In this document: one piece after another, positions 41,740 to 56,588 of the stretch
How positions within the stretch are numbered: the stretch's first letter is position 1
Layout of the letters: the number at the start of each line of letters is the position of its first letter
From: Hirundichthys speculiger
Taxonomy: Eukaryota > Chordata > Actinopteri > Beloniformes > Exocoetidae
Reading direction: 5' to 3'
Assembly (NCBI GenBank): GCA_018398805.1
Contig: JAGFBZ010002567.1
Coordinates: 1,366,501-1,430,500 of the forward strand
DNA: 64,000 bases
Notes under the pieces: generated by a model
Told to the model about the DNA's origin: nothing
What the model saw: only the letters and a program-made list of their open reading frames with translations
Databases searched by the model: none
Made by a program: the position numbers and the translations under genes

Positions 41740-41900
41740 CTGAGGTATGGCCACAAAACATAACTCATGTCTTCAACCTCCCTGAGCATAGTTTGTGCTG
41801 TTGGGGCCTCCTCATTTTCAGGTCACACTTGAAAATGAGATCTCGATCTCGATGTGTTTTTACCTGTATAAACAAAGGCTAAATAAAATAAAATAAAATC
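41740..41900 (+). repeat. Retroposon 3' tail
   Basis: AAATGAGATCTCGATCTCGA followed by ACCTGTATAAACAAAGGCTAAATAAA and (AAAAT)n is the type of 3' tail left by fish LINEs. Only the tail remains. Confidence 0.5.
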
Positions 41901-41932
41901 CTCACCATGGAACATACAGTTTAAGGATCTCC

Positions 41933-41947
41933 AGCACCCCCTACTGG
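41933..41947 (-). promoter_or_regulatory. CTCF-like core motif downstream of the tetraspanin
   Basis: The minus strand CCAGTAGGGGGTGCT matches CCASYAGRKGGCRSY at 14 of 15 positions. Motif match only. Confidence 0.35.
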
Positions 41948-42585
41948 ATTTCCTTTGGTACTGCAACTAAACATTCATCGACAAAAACAACAAACATGAT
42001 GATGCATGTTAAAGTGTTGCAGATGAACATCTAAATAGATGATACTTCACTGCAAAGAGTGAAACTGGTTATAAACAACTACATCATCTATATTAACAAA
42101 GCTACTTTTTTTGACATTTAGAATGGAGAAAAATATGAATTCTCCCGGATCCACAAGCTCCTGAGTGGGCGGCTGTTATTTCCTCTGTGCTGTTTTGACT
42201 GGTAACTTCCCAGTATTTTTATTTATCTTTCTGAACACTAACAGAGCTTATGTAAGATGAATAGTCCCATCATCTGTATGTGCCACACTAGGGGCCTCTT
42301 TATCTGCAGCGTCAGGAGGTGAGAGATAACCTCATGGGTCATGTTCAATAAGACAGTCTCTACCCTGCAACAGTGGCCTCCTTTATTAACAGCGAGCCAG
42401 GAAGGTGTTTTAGCACAAACGATGAGAGGATTAGACACCAATTGCCCATCTTGATCATTTGATACCACTGCAACGTGCTGTAACTTGTGTTGGACTGTGT
42501 GTTTCATCTGCTGAGTGACTTGTATGAAGTGCAGAAGAAAGCAGCTACACCAAAATCAAACTAATGGTGAAAACAGACACCTTTT

Positions 42586-42591
42586 TTTATT
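42586..42591 (-). terminator. Candidate poly(A) signal of the tetraspanin gene
   Basis: Minus-strand AATAAA about 680 bp past the stop codon. No transcript data. Confidence 0.35.
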
Positions 42592-43267
42592 TAGACATAT
42601 AATAAAACACAACAAACGCCAAACTAGAAGGAGAATCCGATTCAGTACAGTTAACTGACCATAAAATGACTTGCGTATCCATTTACTCAGGTGGCTAAAA
42701 ATATTGCAAACCCCAAACAAAAGACACTAAACCATTGTCATTTTATCCGAAGCAACTTAAAATATAGTTTGAAGTACATTCAAAGTACAGTGTCCTTTAA
42801 AAGAATATCTACATAATGCAGCAGAGTGAGAAGATACGTTTTCCTTTCTGATGTCTTGGTGGATTCACAAGGTCAGACTATGCAAGAGACAGGATGCTGC
42901 ATCAGATGAAAAACAAGGCTCTCAGCAAACACTATCCAACTGGGATCAACATTTGAGATCATTTTATTACTTTGGTTGTATGTGTGTTCAAAGGAAACAC
43001 CTTCACCACGTGGAAACTGTGTAGTAAAGATCTCAAAGACTAGAAATTTAGTGAACACCTAAAAACTGAAAAATGTGTTCATATCCAACAAAAAGCTACA
43101 CCAAGACAGACGTATACATGCTCTGATATGATCCCCTTTAGATTACTGTAAGTTACTATTTAAATAAATGTCAGATTTGTGCGATTAATTGGTGCTTCTG
43201 TACAACACAGAGTAAGCAGTCAGAAAACCCAGTAGAGCGAAACTAGGAGGTTTTTGCAGGAGCTGCT

Positions 43268-46200
43268 TCAGGCATACAGCGGCTGGTAACCGTTCCTCCT
43301 GCTGTTACTTTTGCAGGTAATCACACATACACTCAGCATCCCAAAGAACTGCAACAGAAAAAAAAAAAAAAATGAATGAATAAAAAGATCAGACACGGAG
43401 TATAAAATGCACTTTTCAAACTGGAACATGTTAAAGAAACAGATCAGCTGTGGCGTGTTACAGGAACTCAACGGTATGAGTCCTTTAGACAGGGATTACA
43501 AAGCATTATACAGAATCATCAGAAGAACCGATATTTTTCTGCCTTGTAATGTCATCCCTGAGGGTGAAATGCATTATTAAATCTGTGGAGTTTGTAAAAG
43601 CTGAAAAGATTTCCAAGATGTCACACTGACCCTGTTTTGTTTCTTTCAACAGAAGCGTCATTGTCCATGAGTGGATGTCCATAAAATTACACAAATACAT
43701 GTAATCTTGTATTTGTGTAATTTAATTTTGCGGTACTCCGACATGCTTTTCCAAACTGACAACCAGACATTTCACATAGTTTGGGATCAGATAACAGATC
43801 CAAGAAATGTCAAGGTATAAAAATATAAAGCGCAGTACGTGGCCCACTCATAAAATAAGCCATCTGTTGAACTGACTACAGGATAGAGGTTAGTAAAGCT
43901 CATTCAGCTGTTAAACCGTAGCTTACCTTTATAATCGCAAAACCAAGAATGACCAGCATGGCATAAGTCAAGGCATCATGTAGGAAACGACCCAGTTTGA
44001 CCTCACAACCCTAAAATAAAAACACAATCAGTTTAGATCACATGAAATTCAGGTTTCACTTTATTTTGCAGACCAGGATATAAGATTACTGAATTCAAAG
44101 CAACGTCTTTTTTCGGGTGAAGATTTTTCTCCAAGCACTAACTAACCTGAGCACAAAATGGACATAAGAATATGTGACGGCATTTTTACAAACCATTGTA
44201 TGAAAGAGAGGCAAGCGCGTCAGTGGTTTACCTCGACATTGAGCAGGTTTAGCTGATCCAGTCTGCCGGTGCACTGTGATGTCTCGTTCTTACAGCAGGA
44301 CACGGGCACTGTGTTGTTGTGGCTGGAGAACCAGGAAGTGTTGGTCCAGCTGGTGTAATTTTGCACACCGCAACACTTAAACTGCATAGAGAAAGAAAAA
44401 GGATAAGAAAGGACGCTCAAGAGCTCATTAACCGAATGGCTCAGTGAGTCAAGATAGACATGTCTCCAAAAGGCACACAGGTAATGATGAAACTTTTTTT
44501 CCCCCCTCTATACATCAGAACAAGATAAAAATAAATGTATGAATAAAGTTCAGAGCAGAAAAAAAAGGAGCAGAACATGTACACATGAAACCACCTGAAG
44601 AATCTGAACTGTGACACTGGTTATCTAACTGCTTATCTTTCGGTTGAGCTCTAATGACCGCTAGTACTGGCTCACCTGGTCAGCTCTCCTGAAATTAAAA
44701 GTCTGAGCACTGGATAATCTTAATATTTAGGCTCAAAAACAGGGGTGTGAGGTCATGTGGAAAGAATGCTGCAAAATTGGATCAAAAACTGCTTCATGTT
44801 AGACGATATAGAAACAAAACCTGCGGATAGCTGTGCAACAATTTACATGTCCAGTGGAGAAAGTGATTTCAAACTAATTTTAGCTTGAAAAAGAAATGTT
44901 TGAGTTTCATATTTTGTTCATATTTAGGCTGTATGCGGATTGGAAACGCATCCTTTGGATCGATGATGTTGAGAAACATTTGGCTGCTCTGAGAAAAACT
45001 AATCCTAGAATAATTTGCTCGCTGGCTTTTCTGCTTGATAACCAACTGGAAAAAACAAAACAAAAACTCTTAGAGTCGTGAAAGCACTAGACCTTTACAC
45101 TGGATTTATTGATGAAAGCTTTGACAGTAGGAAAACACGCTCTTAAATCAGTAGCACTCTCAACATCTCCGTGCAAAACAGTGAAAGCCTTCAACCTTTG
45201 AAGAATTAATTATATTTTTGACATGGAATTTGAAATAGCTTTTTTCCCCCCGCCACAAAACTCAGAACTTTAGACTTTCTATCCACCACTTGGAACTCTC
45301 AGGATTCCATCAGAGAAACAAACCAAATAGTATACATATTTTTTTCCAGCAGTGCCCACATGTTTGCAGTTTTATTATCATCAATCTGCATGTTTATGAC
45401 TGATCGACGGTTCAAAGGTTAGTCAGGGATGCTGAAGTCATGTTTATTCTTTGATCTGTGCCCTATGACTCTCCTTTATCCTACACTACAGTGAGCAATG
45501 TCCTGGATTTCCTACACCGACTATCAACTGACAAAGTGGAGCAAATATGGGTCATCCTGGGCATGTTTGCGAGAAGAAAAGCCGCTGTATCTGGGTAAAC
45601 ATGTCAGCCGTATCTGCTGAGACTGAAGAGTAAACCGAAAGAACAAGCAGAGGAAATGCAACCGTGCAGGTGAGAGAAGATACGAGAAAAGCAGAAGAGG
45701 CTGTTGAGAGTGAAAGTAGAACTGAGAAAACAAATCTAATTATGTACAATGGAATATGACCAACCTGACGCTGCAGCAAATCCACTGCTGTGGTCTCAGC
45801 ATCCTGTCCACCATACTTTGAGAAGACATCATTCATCGAGCGTCCCAGATCGTCATTTATCTACACAGACAGGAGAACCAAAACACACGGTCAGGCAGTC
45901 AAATAATGGGCAAAGAAAGGCTATGGCAAATTTTCATGTCCTGTTTTAAAGTATAAAATGTATGTCAAGACCTTCATAATGTCCAGACTACATAGTCATG
46001 ACTCACCTTGCCTTGGTAGATGAAGCTAAATACCAAAGCAGCCACTTCAGCTGCAAAAATGACCATGATAATCAGGAAGAACTGCAAAAGGAGAAAATGA
46101 GAAGTTGAACTTAAGAGGATTGGATATAGCTGAAAAACCTAAAAAAAAAACACTTCCAATATTTTTTTGCAGATCATTATGCAAACGTTTACTGCTACGT

Positions 46201-48502
46201 GCACTGCAAGCCATCACAGTGAACAATTTACATGAAATAGCAATACTTGCATTTGTCTTTAGATCCTATAAATCTCACATATACACAAAAACGTGCATGC
46301 TTACAAAGCTGAGACCAAATTTGGACTCGCGGATTGTGGCACAGCATCCCACCAGACCGAAAATCAGCATCACCACACTGATGCCGATGATGATAACTGC
46401 TGGGACCAGCGTCTGCTTGTCCTGGATGAAGCTTTGAAAAGTGTCATAGCTCTGGATGACGTAGGCTCCGACGTAGGCCAGTGCTGCTCCTGCAGCCTGC
46501 AGAGAGGAGGAAAAAATATATAGTTCCTTGCAGTTCAAAGCATTTACATTCAATTGAAAAGTTAGCAATTGGGCTTTGGTGGGAATACAAATACAACACA
46601 GATCCGAACAATTTTTTTTCGGCGATTAATGTCACGCTCTGCCTGATATCTTCCATTTTAGCTCATGTCTCTCCTCTCCAAAGACTCACTCTGTTCTGAC
46701 TGGTCAAAAATGATGGAGGGAGATGCTCAGTTAGGTCCCCTCTATAATTTACCAGAGCATAAACTGGCTAGAAGACATCAACAGTAGCAAGGAAGGAGCA
46801 TATCCTTAACAAAGGGTTTAAAAAAATAAAAATGTCTGCTGGCAGGAGTCGCTTAAATGCAGCTCGGATCTGTCAGCAATCAAGGCTTTTTTTTTTCCTG
46901 TCATTAATCATTTATGAGATTAATGTGCAAGAAAGAAAATATATTCCAGCAATCATCTGCTTGTAAATGCACAGAGCCTGGAACGCTTTCAAATGAGATT
47001 CTGCATTTCTAGCGATATCTTGTAGAATAAATAGCATTTGCACAAGCAAAGAAGAAAAACCAGGCAGATCAGAAACAGTGGCATCAGTGGGAGACAAAAA
47101 CTCCCTTTATCATAGACAGTCAACCAGTGTTCTTCAATCCAGGTACTCAGGACCTCACACTCATTTGTTACATTGATAAGGGAAAGAATAAAGATGGCTT
47201 CCCTGCCTGCTCAGAACCTGCAGCCCTGCATTTATTAGATATTTCCCTGATCTAAAACACATGGCCCTCACTGACCGGCTTGTGTAATTGATGAAACTGG
47301 TAGTTATATATTCATTTAAATCAGGCGTGTTGGAGCAGAGAAACTTCTAAAAAGACAGTGGGTCCTTAAGACATGGACTGAAAAAAAAAAAAAAAAATCA
47401 CTGATCTAGACATTATAACTTAACTAACTTTCACTAATAGGCACAAAAGCTGTACAACAGTGAGAAAGAAAGGGGAAATCCTATGAAGCATGCTTGACTC
47501 CTTTTTAAATGTTATAAAGCACCATGAGTATCTCATTTCTCTTTCTGATATTACTTTAAACCCCAATTCAAACAGCATCTGCATCTAGAAGTTTACATTT
47601 ACACTGACAAAGCTGTTCTGAAGGTCACACTCTTTACACAACACAGTACTTTTTCCACCCTCTTTTATGAAATATAAATATTCAATCTCATTTGTGTGGT
47701 CTTGTAATGAAACACAGCATCATATACAGTTCCAGTTCCTCATACAGTTAGTTTCTGTCTTTAAAGGTTGAGATATTTGGTCACACATATAACCACAGGC
47801 ACATCTGATCATAAAGTGAGAACAAAGTTCTGTGTTAAAATTCCTTTTGATAAAAATCACAAAAAGATTTGCTCTGTGCGTATTATCTGATCTCATGTGA
47901 CTATCCCCGGCTGAGAAGGTAAGAGCAGATTAAGTCATACTCTGATCATGACTTTTCTTCGGGTCATTCTTCAGTAATGATGACATCATCAGTCATAAGA
48001 CTGCATATGATCCACTTGTTTGCATTCACAGTACACTTTTTACATGCCATTGTAGGGAGAAAAAAAAAAAAAAAACAGCTCTACCAGCTCAGTTTTCTGC
48101 ATCTTTAACTAAAACAAGATAATCTGAACTAAATATAAAAGCAAACAAACAAAGCAGGGGATCCGTGGTGAAGGATTAATCTTGTTATCAGCTCTTCTGA
48201 CTTCCCTTTGCCCTTTGAAACACGCTGTATCGAACTCAATTTAAACTCCTGCCTGTGATGAAAGATGATAATATGATGTGGAAAAGAGCAAAACAAAACA
48301 TTAATTCTAGGGCAACATAAATAAGACTTCTAATCTGAAAGTGTGAGAAAAGTTAGACTGCTAAATGCTGTTTTATTTTTTTTAAATAGGTGCTGGGGAC
48401 TCTGTCAGAATACAAAAATAAGGGAACATGTCAGCAGCAAATTTCTTTCATTGTACAGATGGATATTTATGGCAAAAAGACGACAAAGGTATCTTTTGTC
48501 AG

Positions 48503-48533
<31 letters not shown>

Positions 48534-50425
48534 CTGAAATCTTCCTCTATGTGTTCTGGCAGATCAGTGTAATTTTCAGTACCACTTCCCCTAAAAAACA
48601 GCATAACTGTATTGTGTTGCGTTGTGCTTGTGTTATTTGTGAGGATGTGTGTTATGTGTGGCCAAACAATAATTCATCAAGCAGTTGAGCCTCATGACTC
48701 ACTTCTCTAATCACTCCTCAGTCACGGGATCCCTGTGGGGTTGTTCCCCTACACCTCCTCCGCTGCTCACCCTTAATCTCTCCACAAAATCCCATTTTGT
48801 GCCTAATAAGCGGCACAAAGAAGCTTAGAAAATCTATAGCATTCAAACACACACACACACACGGATCTGTACGGAATGTAAGAAAACCTTGCAGGTCATG
48901 TATCTTAATCCATGCAAAGATTTTAGAGACAGCAGGACTAGTTCCAGATCCAGACGTGCTGAGATTTAACCAGGAGAGAAAGCAGACGTCATGTTCTGGC
49001 TCATGTGCTTCCAAGCGTTCAGGGCAAACGACAAGCTCAACTTTCGATTTTTTTTTCTTCTCTCTTAATTGTCTGGATTACTGGGAGGATCATTTGCTAA
49101 GATGTTTGTGGGTTTTCCCAACATGACATGATGGGTATTTTGGATGAATCATAACTTGAAATGCTGACTTCTCTGAAAATGTGTAGATGTTTCTAGCATC
49201 AAACTGGTAAAAGGCCTTGATATCTTTGAGAAATGTGAACGATCAAATCAAAGGTGATTAAATGTGACAAAGAAAAAGTGGGAATGAAAAACAGGGACGT
49301 CCCCTTCTATCTGCAGAGGATTTGGCAATCAAACTGGTGCAACTAGTCTGGGAATTCAGAGGAAGATGGACACTCATGCTTCCCCGTAACTGTTGGCTAA
49401 CCAGCATTCATTAAATACAGTCAGCAGGTGTGAATGACTGAACAAATGACTGTAACTGTCAGGAAATGAAGCATGACTAAAGAGAAGAGCCATGTAGATG
49501 ACCATTCCTCATGTTCTGGTAGAGATCTCATACTCAACTGGTGAAAAACAAGCCAGTATTGATCATGAATTACAGCAGATATAAATATAGAGAGGAATAA
49601 AACAAACTACCCTCAGCATGGACCCATTAAGCTAAAACAATACATTTTGAGGATGAAAAAAAAAAATGTAAATCAAATGTAAAGGCAGAGTTGAGAGGCA
49701 TTAACAGAAGGAATGTGAAGCAATAAACGTGTTTTAGGCCTCGAAGAATGTCTGCACAAAATGCAATTACAAAGAAATCAGCCACTAACAGGCAGAAACA
49801 TTTATTTAGTCCTTTGAAAAGCCATTTCCTCAAATCGACAAGGAGGAGGCTAAATGAGTGCAGCACAGGGTTAGTGAGACATTATGAAGCAACAACGCAG
49901 AAATCTGCAGTTTGCTTTGAATCACAGCCAGATCTGACCTCTGGCCGCGCACGGAAAGTTGAGTCAGAGATTGGGCTGATTGGTTAACAATGCTGCGAGA
50001 GTTTGGTAGGTCACAGTTCCTTGGTATTAAGAAAGAAAAAAAAAAAAGAAAAGAAAAACAGGAAGTAAGTGCATATGAACTATAAGAAGGAAGAGTTAAA
50101 ATGAGAAATAAGAAGTAACAACCCTGCTGACCTGAAAGGCAACAAAAGTGTTTATCAGCTCAGAGTAATGATTTATTAAACTCAAGTCAAGCCCCTCCAC
50201 AGACAGCTACATAATCACCACTGAGACAGAAAAATAAAAAATAAAAAATAAAATACCCTACCCAACCAGAAATCACATCCCCTTCCGAGAAAGCCTTGAG
50301 CATGAATTCAACCTCCGCAGATAGAAAAAAAATAAAAAAATAAACTCAGAAACAGAGCGCCTTACCCAGAATGTGAGGCTGAGGAACAGCAGGATGGTCT
50401 TGGACGTGACGATGCCGCAGTCCAT
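43268..50425 (-). CDS. tspan36: tspan36-like tetraspanin (tspan3 family)
   Basis: Tetraspanins are four-pass membrane proteins that organise other membrane proteins in plasma and endosomal membranes. Seven exons on the minus strand, all phase 0: 50425-50366, 46496-46305, 46081-46007, 45860-45765, 44381-44232, 44010-43927, 43348-43268, giving 245 residues with no break. It starts MDCGIVTSKTILL. TM1, TM2 (VPAVIIIGISVV..GCCATIRESK), TM3 and TM4 are clear. The large extracellular loop has the CCG hallmark (FKCCGVQNY), SCCKNE and GCE, six cysteines with several N-glycosylation sites (NYT, NTS, NNT, NET). The tail ends GYQPLYA, containing YQPL, a YxxPhi sorting signal. TSPAN3 is the closest human relative; the fish paralogue tspan36, expressed in pigment cells, fits best. 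Paralogue choice is from memory of the family. Confidence 0.85.
46497..50365. other. Tetraspanin intron 1
   Basis: A long first intron with one old repeat (47120-47400), A-tracts at 48061-48075 and 48507-48530, and no other exon seen. Confidence 0.55.
47120..47400. repeat. Old non-autonomous element, related to 10960-11160
   Basis: The ends TGTTCTTCAATCCAGGTACT and GGTCCTTAAGACATGGACTG are roughly inverted. The body is shared with the repeat in me2 intron 1. The family was not identified. Confidence 0.45.
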
Positions 50426-50640
50426 GTTGTCCGGATGAGCTGAACGGATTGAAGGGAAAGTCTCGTCACTGCGCTCCGGTTTTTATCTCGTAGAGAAGCC
50501 GAGCTGCCGCTGCCGCCTCAGTCACAAGTTTTCTGCCTCTGAGTGTGTCTGACTGACTGACTGCACCGACTGTGATCACATGGTCACATGCTTCAGAGGA
50601 AGAGCGAGCAACGCATGAGAACCAGTCCGACAGCTCCTCT
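50426..50640 (-). promoter_or_regulatory. tspan36: Tetraspanin promoter with tandem TCACATG boxes
   Basis: Upstream of the ATG the sequence becomes CpG-richer. TCACATG occurs at 50576-50582 and again at 50584-50590, 8 bp apart, about 150 bp upstream of the ATG. CACATG with a flanking T is the preferred MITF/TFE-type E-box. The transcription start is not defined. Confidence 0.45.
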
Positions 50641-51060
50641 GCTGCTGGAGGCCAGGCCCACAGCCTTCTGAACCGCTCTGTTATTTAATCTACCAAACAA
50701 CTTGCCCTCTGGATGATTCTGCTTTTTTTTTTTTTTTTCTGGAAGCTTGTTCTATCTTGTTTTAGGAAACTCTAGAATGTACTTGTCTCAAACAGTTGCT
50801 TCATTCATATTCATTCAGGAGGAGGAGCTGGAGCCTTTTATCTGCTGAGGTGAATGTCTCCGTTGTGCTAAAGAGCTGTAATCCAGCAGACTGACACATT
50901 TAACTTAATTACCTTTTAGGCCTGACAGTGACATGGATAATGACTCTGATTTGTTAGAGCACAGCTGTCCACCATCTAATAAAGGAGCCCATTCAGCACC
51001 AGACTTTGCTTGTTGTTAGAGATACATCTTTGAAAAAATAATTCTGTACTGTTTTTGCAC

Positions 51061-52397
<1,337 letters not shown>

Positions 52398-52438
<41 letters not shown>
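52398..52438. repeat. (TA)n array right of hAT copy B
   Basis: It continues the TA target in which copy B landed. Confidence 0.93.
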
Positions 52439-52441
<3 letters not shown>

Positions 52442-53339
52442 TATTTTTTGAGAGAACACACCAAAGAGTCAGAGGTGTTCATTTGGTCTCCAAACTAGCG
52501 ATGGGAACTAATGGCATCAGGGAGCCCGTCCCTGTCTACAATTATAGAACACCATGAAAATCACTCACAGAGCTTATACTTGTACAATAACTAAAATGAA
52601 GTAGGAGCTTTTTTATTTCATCGGTGTCTCTGGAAGGTCATGATTACATAACTGTCTTTGTTGTTAAAATTGTCTTTTTAAGCATATCATTTTGAATTTT
52701 TATTTATGTTCTTGTCTGAATGGAACAGTGTTCCAGAAATTATTAAAAAAAATGTAATCTCTATGAATTACTAAGACAAACATGCTGACTTTCTGTTGCA
52801 TTCTGGACAACGTCTGATAATTTCATTTCACATAATGATTGATAAAAGGAGAGATTATTCAATACAAACTGATCCAGAGCTACTGAAGCACCCTGATATG
52901 TCTGATGTGTCTTATCTCACGAAGCTTCTTTCAGTTTCAGCTAAACAGTTGGACAAAAAGAAAAAAAAAAGGAAAAAGGAAAAGACAAGAAACTTAATTC
53001 TTGAAAATATGAGCAATATTTCCCATTTCAAATTTGCTCTGTCCAGAGGATTTAAAAAAAAAAAAAAAAAAAAAATTTAAGTGGTGGTCCCAAAGGAGCA
53101 AGGTGGGTTAAAGGACACTAGCAAAGGAAACGACACAAAAGGCTTCATTAAAGAAGAGGTCTCTGGGCTCAGGGGAGTGGATGAAAAGCTGTTACACCCA
53201 AAGGGAGCGTTGTTCCTGTTGCCTTAATAAAACCATCTGATTTGAAGCAACTTTTGTACAAAAGTTCAGACACTTTTTACAACCCAGACAGGGTCATTTC
53301 CCATTGTAAAAAAAAGAAGTACATGTAGAGTAAATGATG

Positions 53340-54290
53340 CGTGTTACAGGGGCAAGAAAAAATGTTCGTTTTTTTTTTTTTTTTCATTGATTGAATATTT
53401 AAAAAAACTATCTGATCTTTATCTTACAGTGAAAGACAAGCTGATAACACACAAACAACCATAATTTCTCATAGAGCTTGTAGCTGGTCAAACTTCCTTT
53501 GGTAACTTGGAGCATGTGCTTCTGTAGCTCTGGGCTCCGGGCTCTTACTGGCCACTCCAAAAGGGGCATTTTCTGGGTTTCTTATTTTTAATTCATTCAG
53601 TGATAGATTTACTTTGATATCTAGGATCGTTATCCTGCTGCATCACCTGACTCCTACCAAGCTCCAGTCACCCTGACGTTAATCCTGCTGGATATTTTCT
53701 TCACCTTTGTCATTCATTTCCCCTCATCGACTGGAGAGGCCCCGATGCAGTGAAGCGAGACCAAGTCATTATGCTCCCCATCATCCCAACTTCACAGTTG
53801 GGATGATGTTTTGATGCTGATAAGCTCTTTTGGCTCACTGTTCTCTCAGAACGATTCAACTTTTTTCCATCAGTCAACAAAATATTTTCCTAGTAGCACA
53901 GCAGATGACTAAAAGTGCTCTTTGGCAAATATATTTGTTTCCTCTGTGGTATTCTGTCGTGGACACTCGGACTGCTTCAGTGGCTTGGTAGGTCATGAAC
54001 CATGTTGCTCTGGTGATGTCTGCAAGCCTTTAGCTGTTACTCGCGCGTTGTTCTTTGCATTGAGCCTTTGGGGTCATCTTAGCTGGGCAAACTTTTTTAG
54101 GAGGAATAACCACAGCACTGAACTGCCTCCATTTATAGACAGTTTATCAAACTACTGGCAGATGCTTCTGATAAACAGCAAACTTGAAGCGTTAGTTTTT
54201 TACCAATCAAAGTAGCCTCATCTCCAAACTCATTTCATTAACTGGACTCCAGGTGAATTAATCTGCCGTAATTAATTTAGTTTTAGTTTG
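53340..54290. mobile_element. Decayed Tc1/mariner-type transposon
   Basis: Phrases such as CATCAGTCAACAAAATATTTTCC and GTGCTCTTTGGCAAA recur in old fish Tc1-like elements. A perfect 12-bp hairpin (CATCATCCCAAC, loop TTCACA) lies at 53779-53808. The 97-codon plus-strand frame at 53922-54215 is not a recognisable protein. Boundaries are approximate. Confidence 0.5.
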
Positions 54291-54299
54291 ATATGTTCA

Positions 54300-56400
54300 G
54301 TAAAGACATGATAAATTATAATAGTTTGTTATAAGATTAAACGCTTTGTTTTTCTATTACTGTGATTTTGATTAAGATCAAATCCAATTTTATGGCAAAT
54401 TCATGCAGAAAATGAGTTAATTCCAAAGGTTCACACAGACTCTCCTTTGTTGTAACTGTATTAGTTCAGTAAGATTGCTTTAACTGCCATAGACAATCTG
54501 ACAGACATTTAATCAGATTCAACTTCATGAGCAATCCCAAAAAGAAATAAAACCAACAGACTTGTCCCATTTAAATCTTCTTCCTTCCCATGTTGTCCGC
54601 TGGAGTCCATAGTTGTAGGGGGATTTTAAAGTTCATTTTACAATGGAAACACTGAACACATTCCTTTTGTGGACACAAAACACACATCTGTGACCTTCAG
54701 TGGCCACTTTAAAATGTAAGACAACAGTGACCCACCACTGAGAGGCCAAAACCAGAACTGCACTTGTATTGTCACTGAACTTAGCTGTGTTCTCATATTA
54801 TGAGTGTCTGTATCTTTGTATGCAACTGTACGTGGCGCTATCAGTCCACCACAGAAGGCAGGACTGCGTTTGCCAATCTTCTACCTCACACACGCAAACA
54901 TATGCACCTTATCTCGCATTAATAAAGAAAAAAATTAGTGGGTGTGAGGAGGAAAACACTTCTCTTTGGTTGGAGGAGTTGAGGTGTAACAGTTCATTTT
55001 GACCATAACTGCATCACATAACAGTTTCCTTGGTTAAACAGATATCTATGATATTAAAAATGATTAAAGGAAAGTTGGATGGTATTTTAAATTCCAAATT
55101 TGGAAACTTTTCAAAACTTCCAATTTGAATATTTTAGGCCCAGCATCTAATATTTAAAGAGCTTAATGATTTTAAACATGTGAAAACTCACATACATTTA
55201 TAAAATTTACCGTGTGAATTGTCTAAAATTGACACCTTTTCATCAGTAAATCAAACTCCTGAACCACGTTAATGAATATGTGAATATGTTTGTGGGCTTT
55301 GATGATTTGGCGGCAGGATAAGTAGCTCAAAATAGTATCAATTTCGTATAAAGATGGATATATATTTATTTCTTTGTCAGTGACATGAAGTTGGGCTCTC
55401 TCAATTAAAAAAAGGTTTTCCTGTTATTAATGTAAATTTGATAATTTGGTGTTGTACTGAAGAAATGCAATAGATGGATAATTGGAATACATGTTGGCTT
55501 TCTTCATTAATTCATTTGCATTTGATTCAGTTAACATATTTCTGTGCCCAGTAGAGTGAGATTAAAGTTTAAAAGGATTGTGATCTATTGCCATGTCCTC
55601 ATTAAAAAGAAAAAAAACTCCAAATAACCAGGACTGAAGCTTTTATTCTGTTAAATGAATCATCACATTTCCCTTTTGATCTCCAACTCTCATTTTAAAA
55701 TAAATACATACATAAAATAACAAGTACAATTAAATCAATTTAAAAATAAAAACAAGGAAGGACAGAAAAGAAAAAAAGACCCGGGAAATTAATCTAAAAT
55801 TCGTTTTTCTACCCACCCTTTCTCACAGGCTGATAACTTTTTTTCTGGCTTACATCCATCTCCCTCCACACATTAAAACAAACCATATTATGGGTTTTTA
55901 TTGTCACATGCAACAAATAACTATAATTCTGAGCACCCCCCACACACATACATACATTAAAATCCATCTTCGCATGAGCTTGTTTCAGACACCTTCTGTC
56001 AGCAAAGAAGCACCTCTGCTGATAACTTCAGCTGAGCAAGAGGACATCTGTGTTTCTTTGTTCTTCTTTAAGTGGGTTTATCATGAAAAAAGAGACGGAG
56101 AGAAATTAAATTTTGGGGCCATTATATCATAAAGATGACCCTATTTAAGATAATTTAATTACACATGTGTGGACTTCATTGTTTGCAGACTGTAACCTCA
56201 TAAGATGTTCAAAACACACATCTCAAATGACATTTGACATTTGTCACCTTGTAATTACATAATAAATTTTAAGATATTTTAGCAGCTCTTCAATAAAAAT
56301 GTAGATATAAGGAGCTCAGGTTGTGGGTTTTACTATAAGGTGGTTTTTATTTGGATATTTAACCTTTTATGCAGAATTTTTACAAGATAATGGAGCTGAA
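54300..56400. other. Intergenic stretch, no gene seen
   Basis: AT-rich sequence between the decayed transposon and the histone gene; nothing supported. Confidence 0.5.
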
Positions 56401-56402
56401 GA

Positions 56403-56496
56403 AAACACAACTTCTATCTTGTCATTGAAGGGAGAGGAGAGGCGCGCTGGGGTGGTGGGATTGCCCCTACACGGTTCTCATCTGGGCTTTAAAAGG
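56403..56496 (+). promoter_or_regulatory. Histone H1 promoter elements
   Basis: AAACACA at 56403-56409 matches the H1 box known from linker histone promoters. CTTTAAAAGG at 56487-56496 is a TATA-like element. Their spacing of about 80 bp, and about 90 bp from the TATA-like box to the ATG, fit a compact histone promoter. Confidence 0.6.
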
Positions 56497-56588
56497 CATG
56501 ACCCTGTCAAGAGCACAAGCACAGGTTCAACTCTGACCACTCCTGGCTGTGACCTTCACTGACCTGATCCTCCTGTCTGAGCATCGCC

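Larger units (their letters stand above)
40800..42585. other. Intergenic stretch downstream of the tetraspanin gene
   Basis: Besides the hairpin, retroposon tail and CTCF-like motif listed separately, no gene is visible. Confidence 0.5.

Noticed and set aside
44896..45081. 61-codon plus-strand frame in tetraspanin intron 4
   Set aside because: No recognisable homology or splice signals; probably chance.
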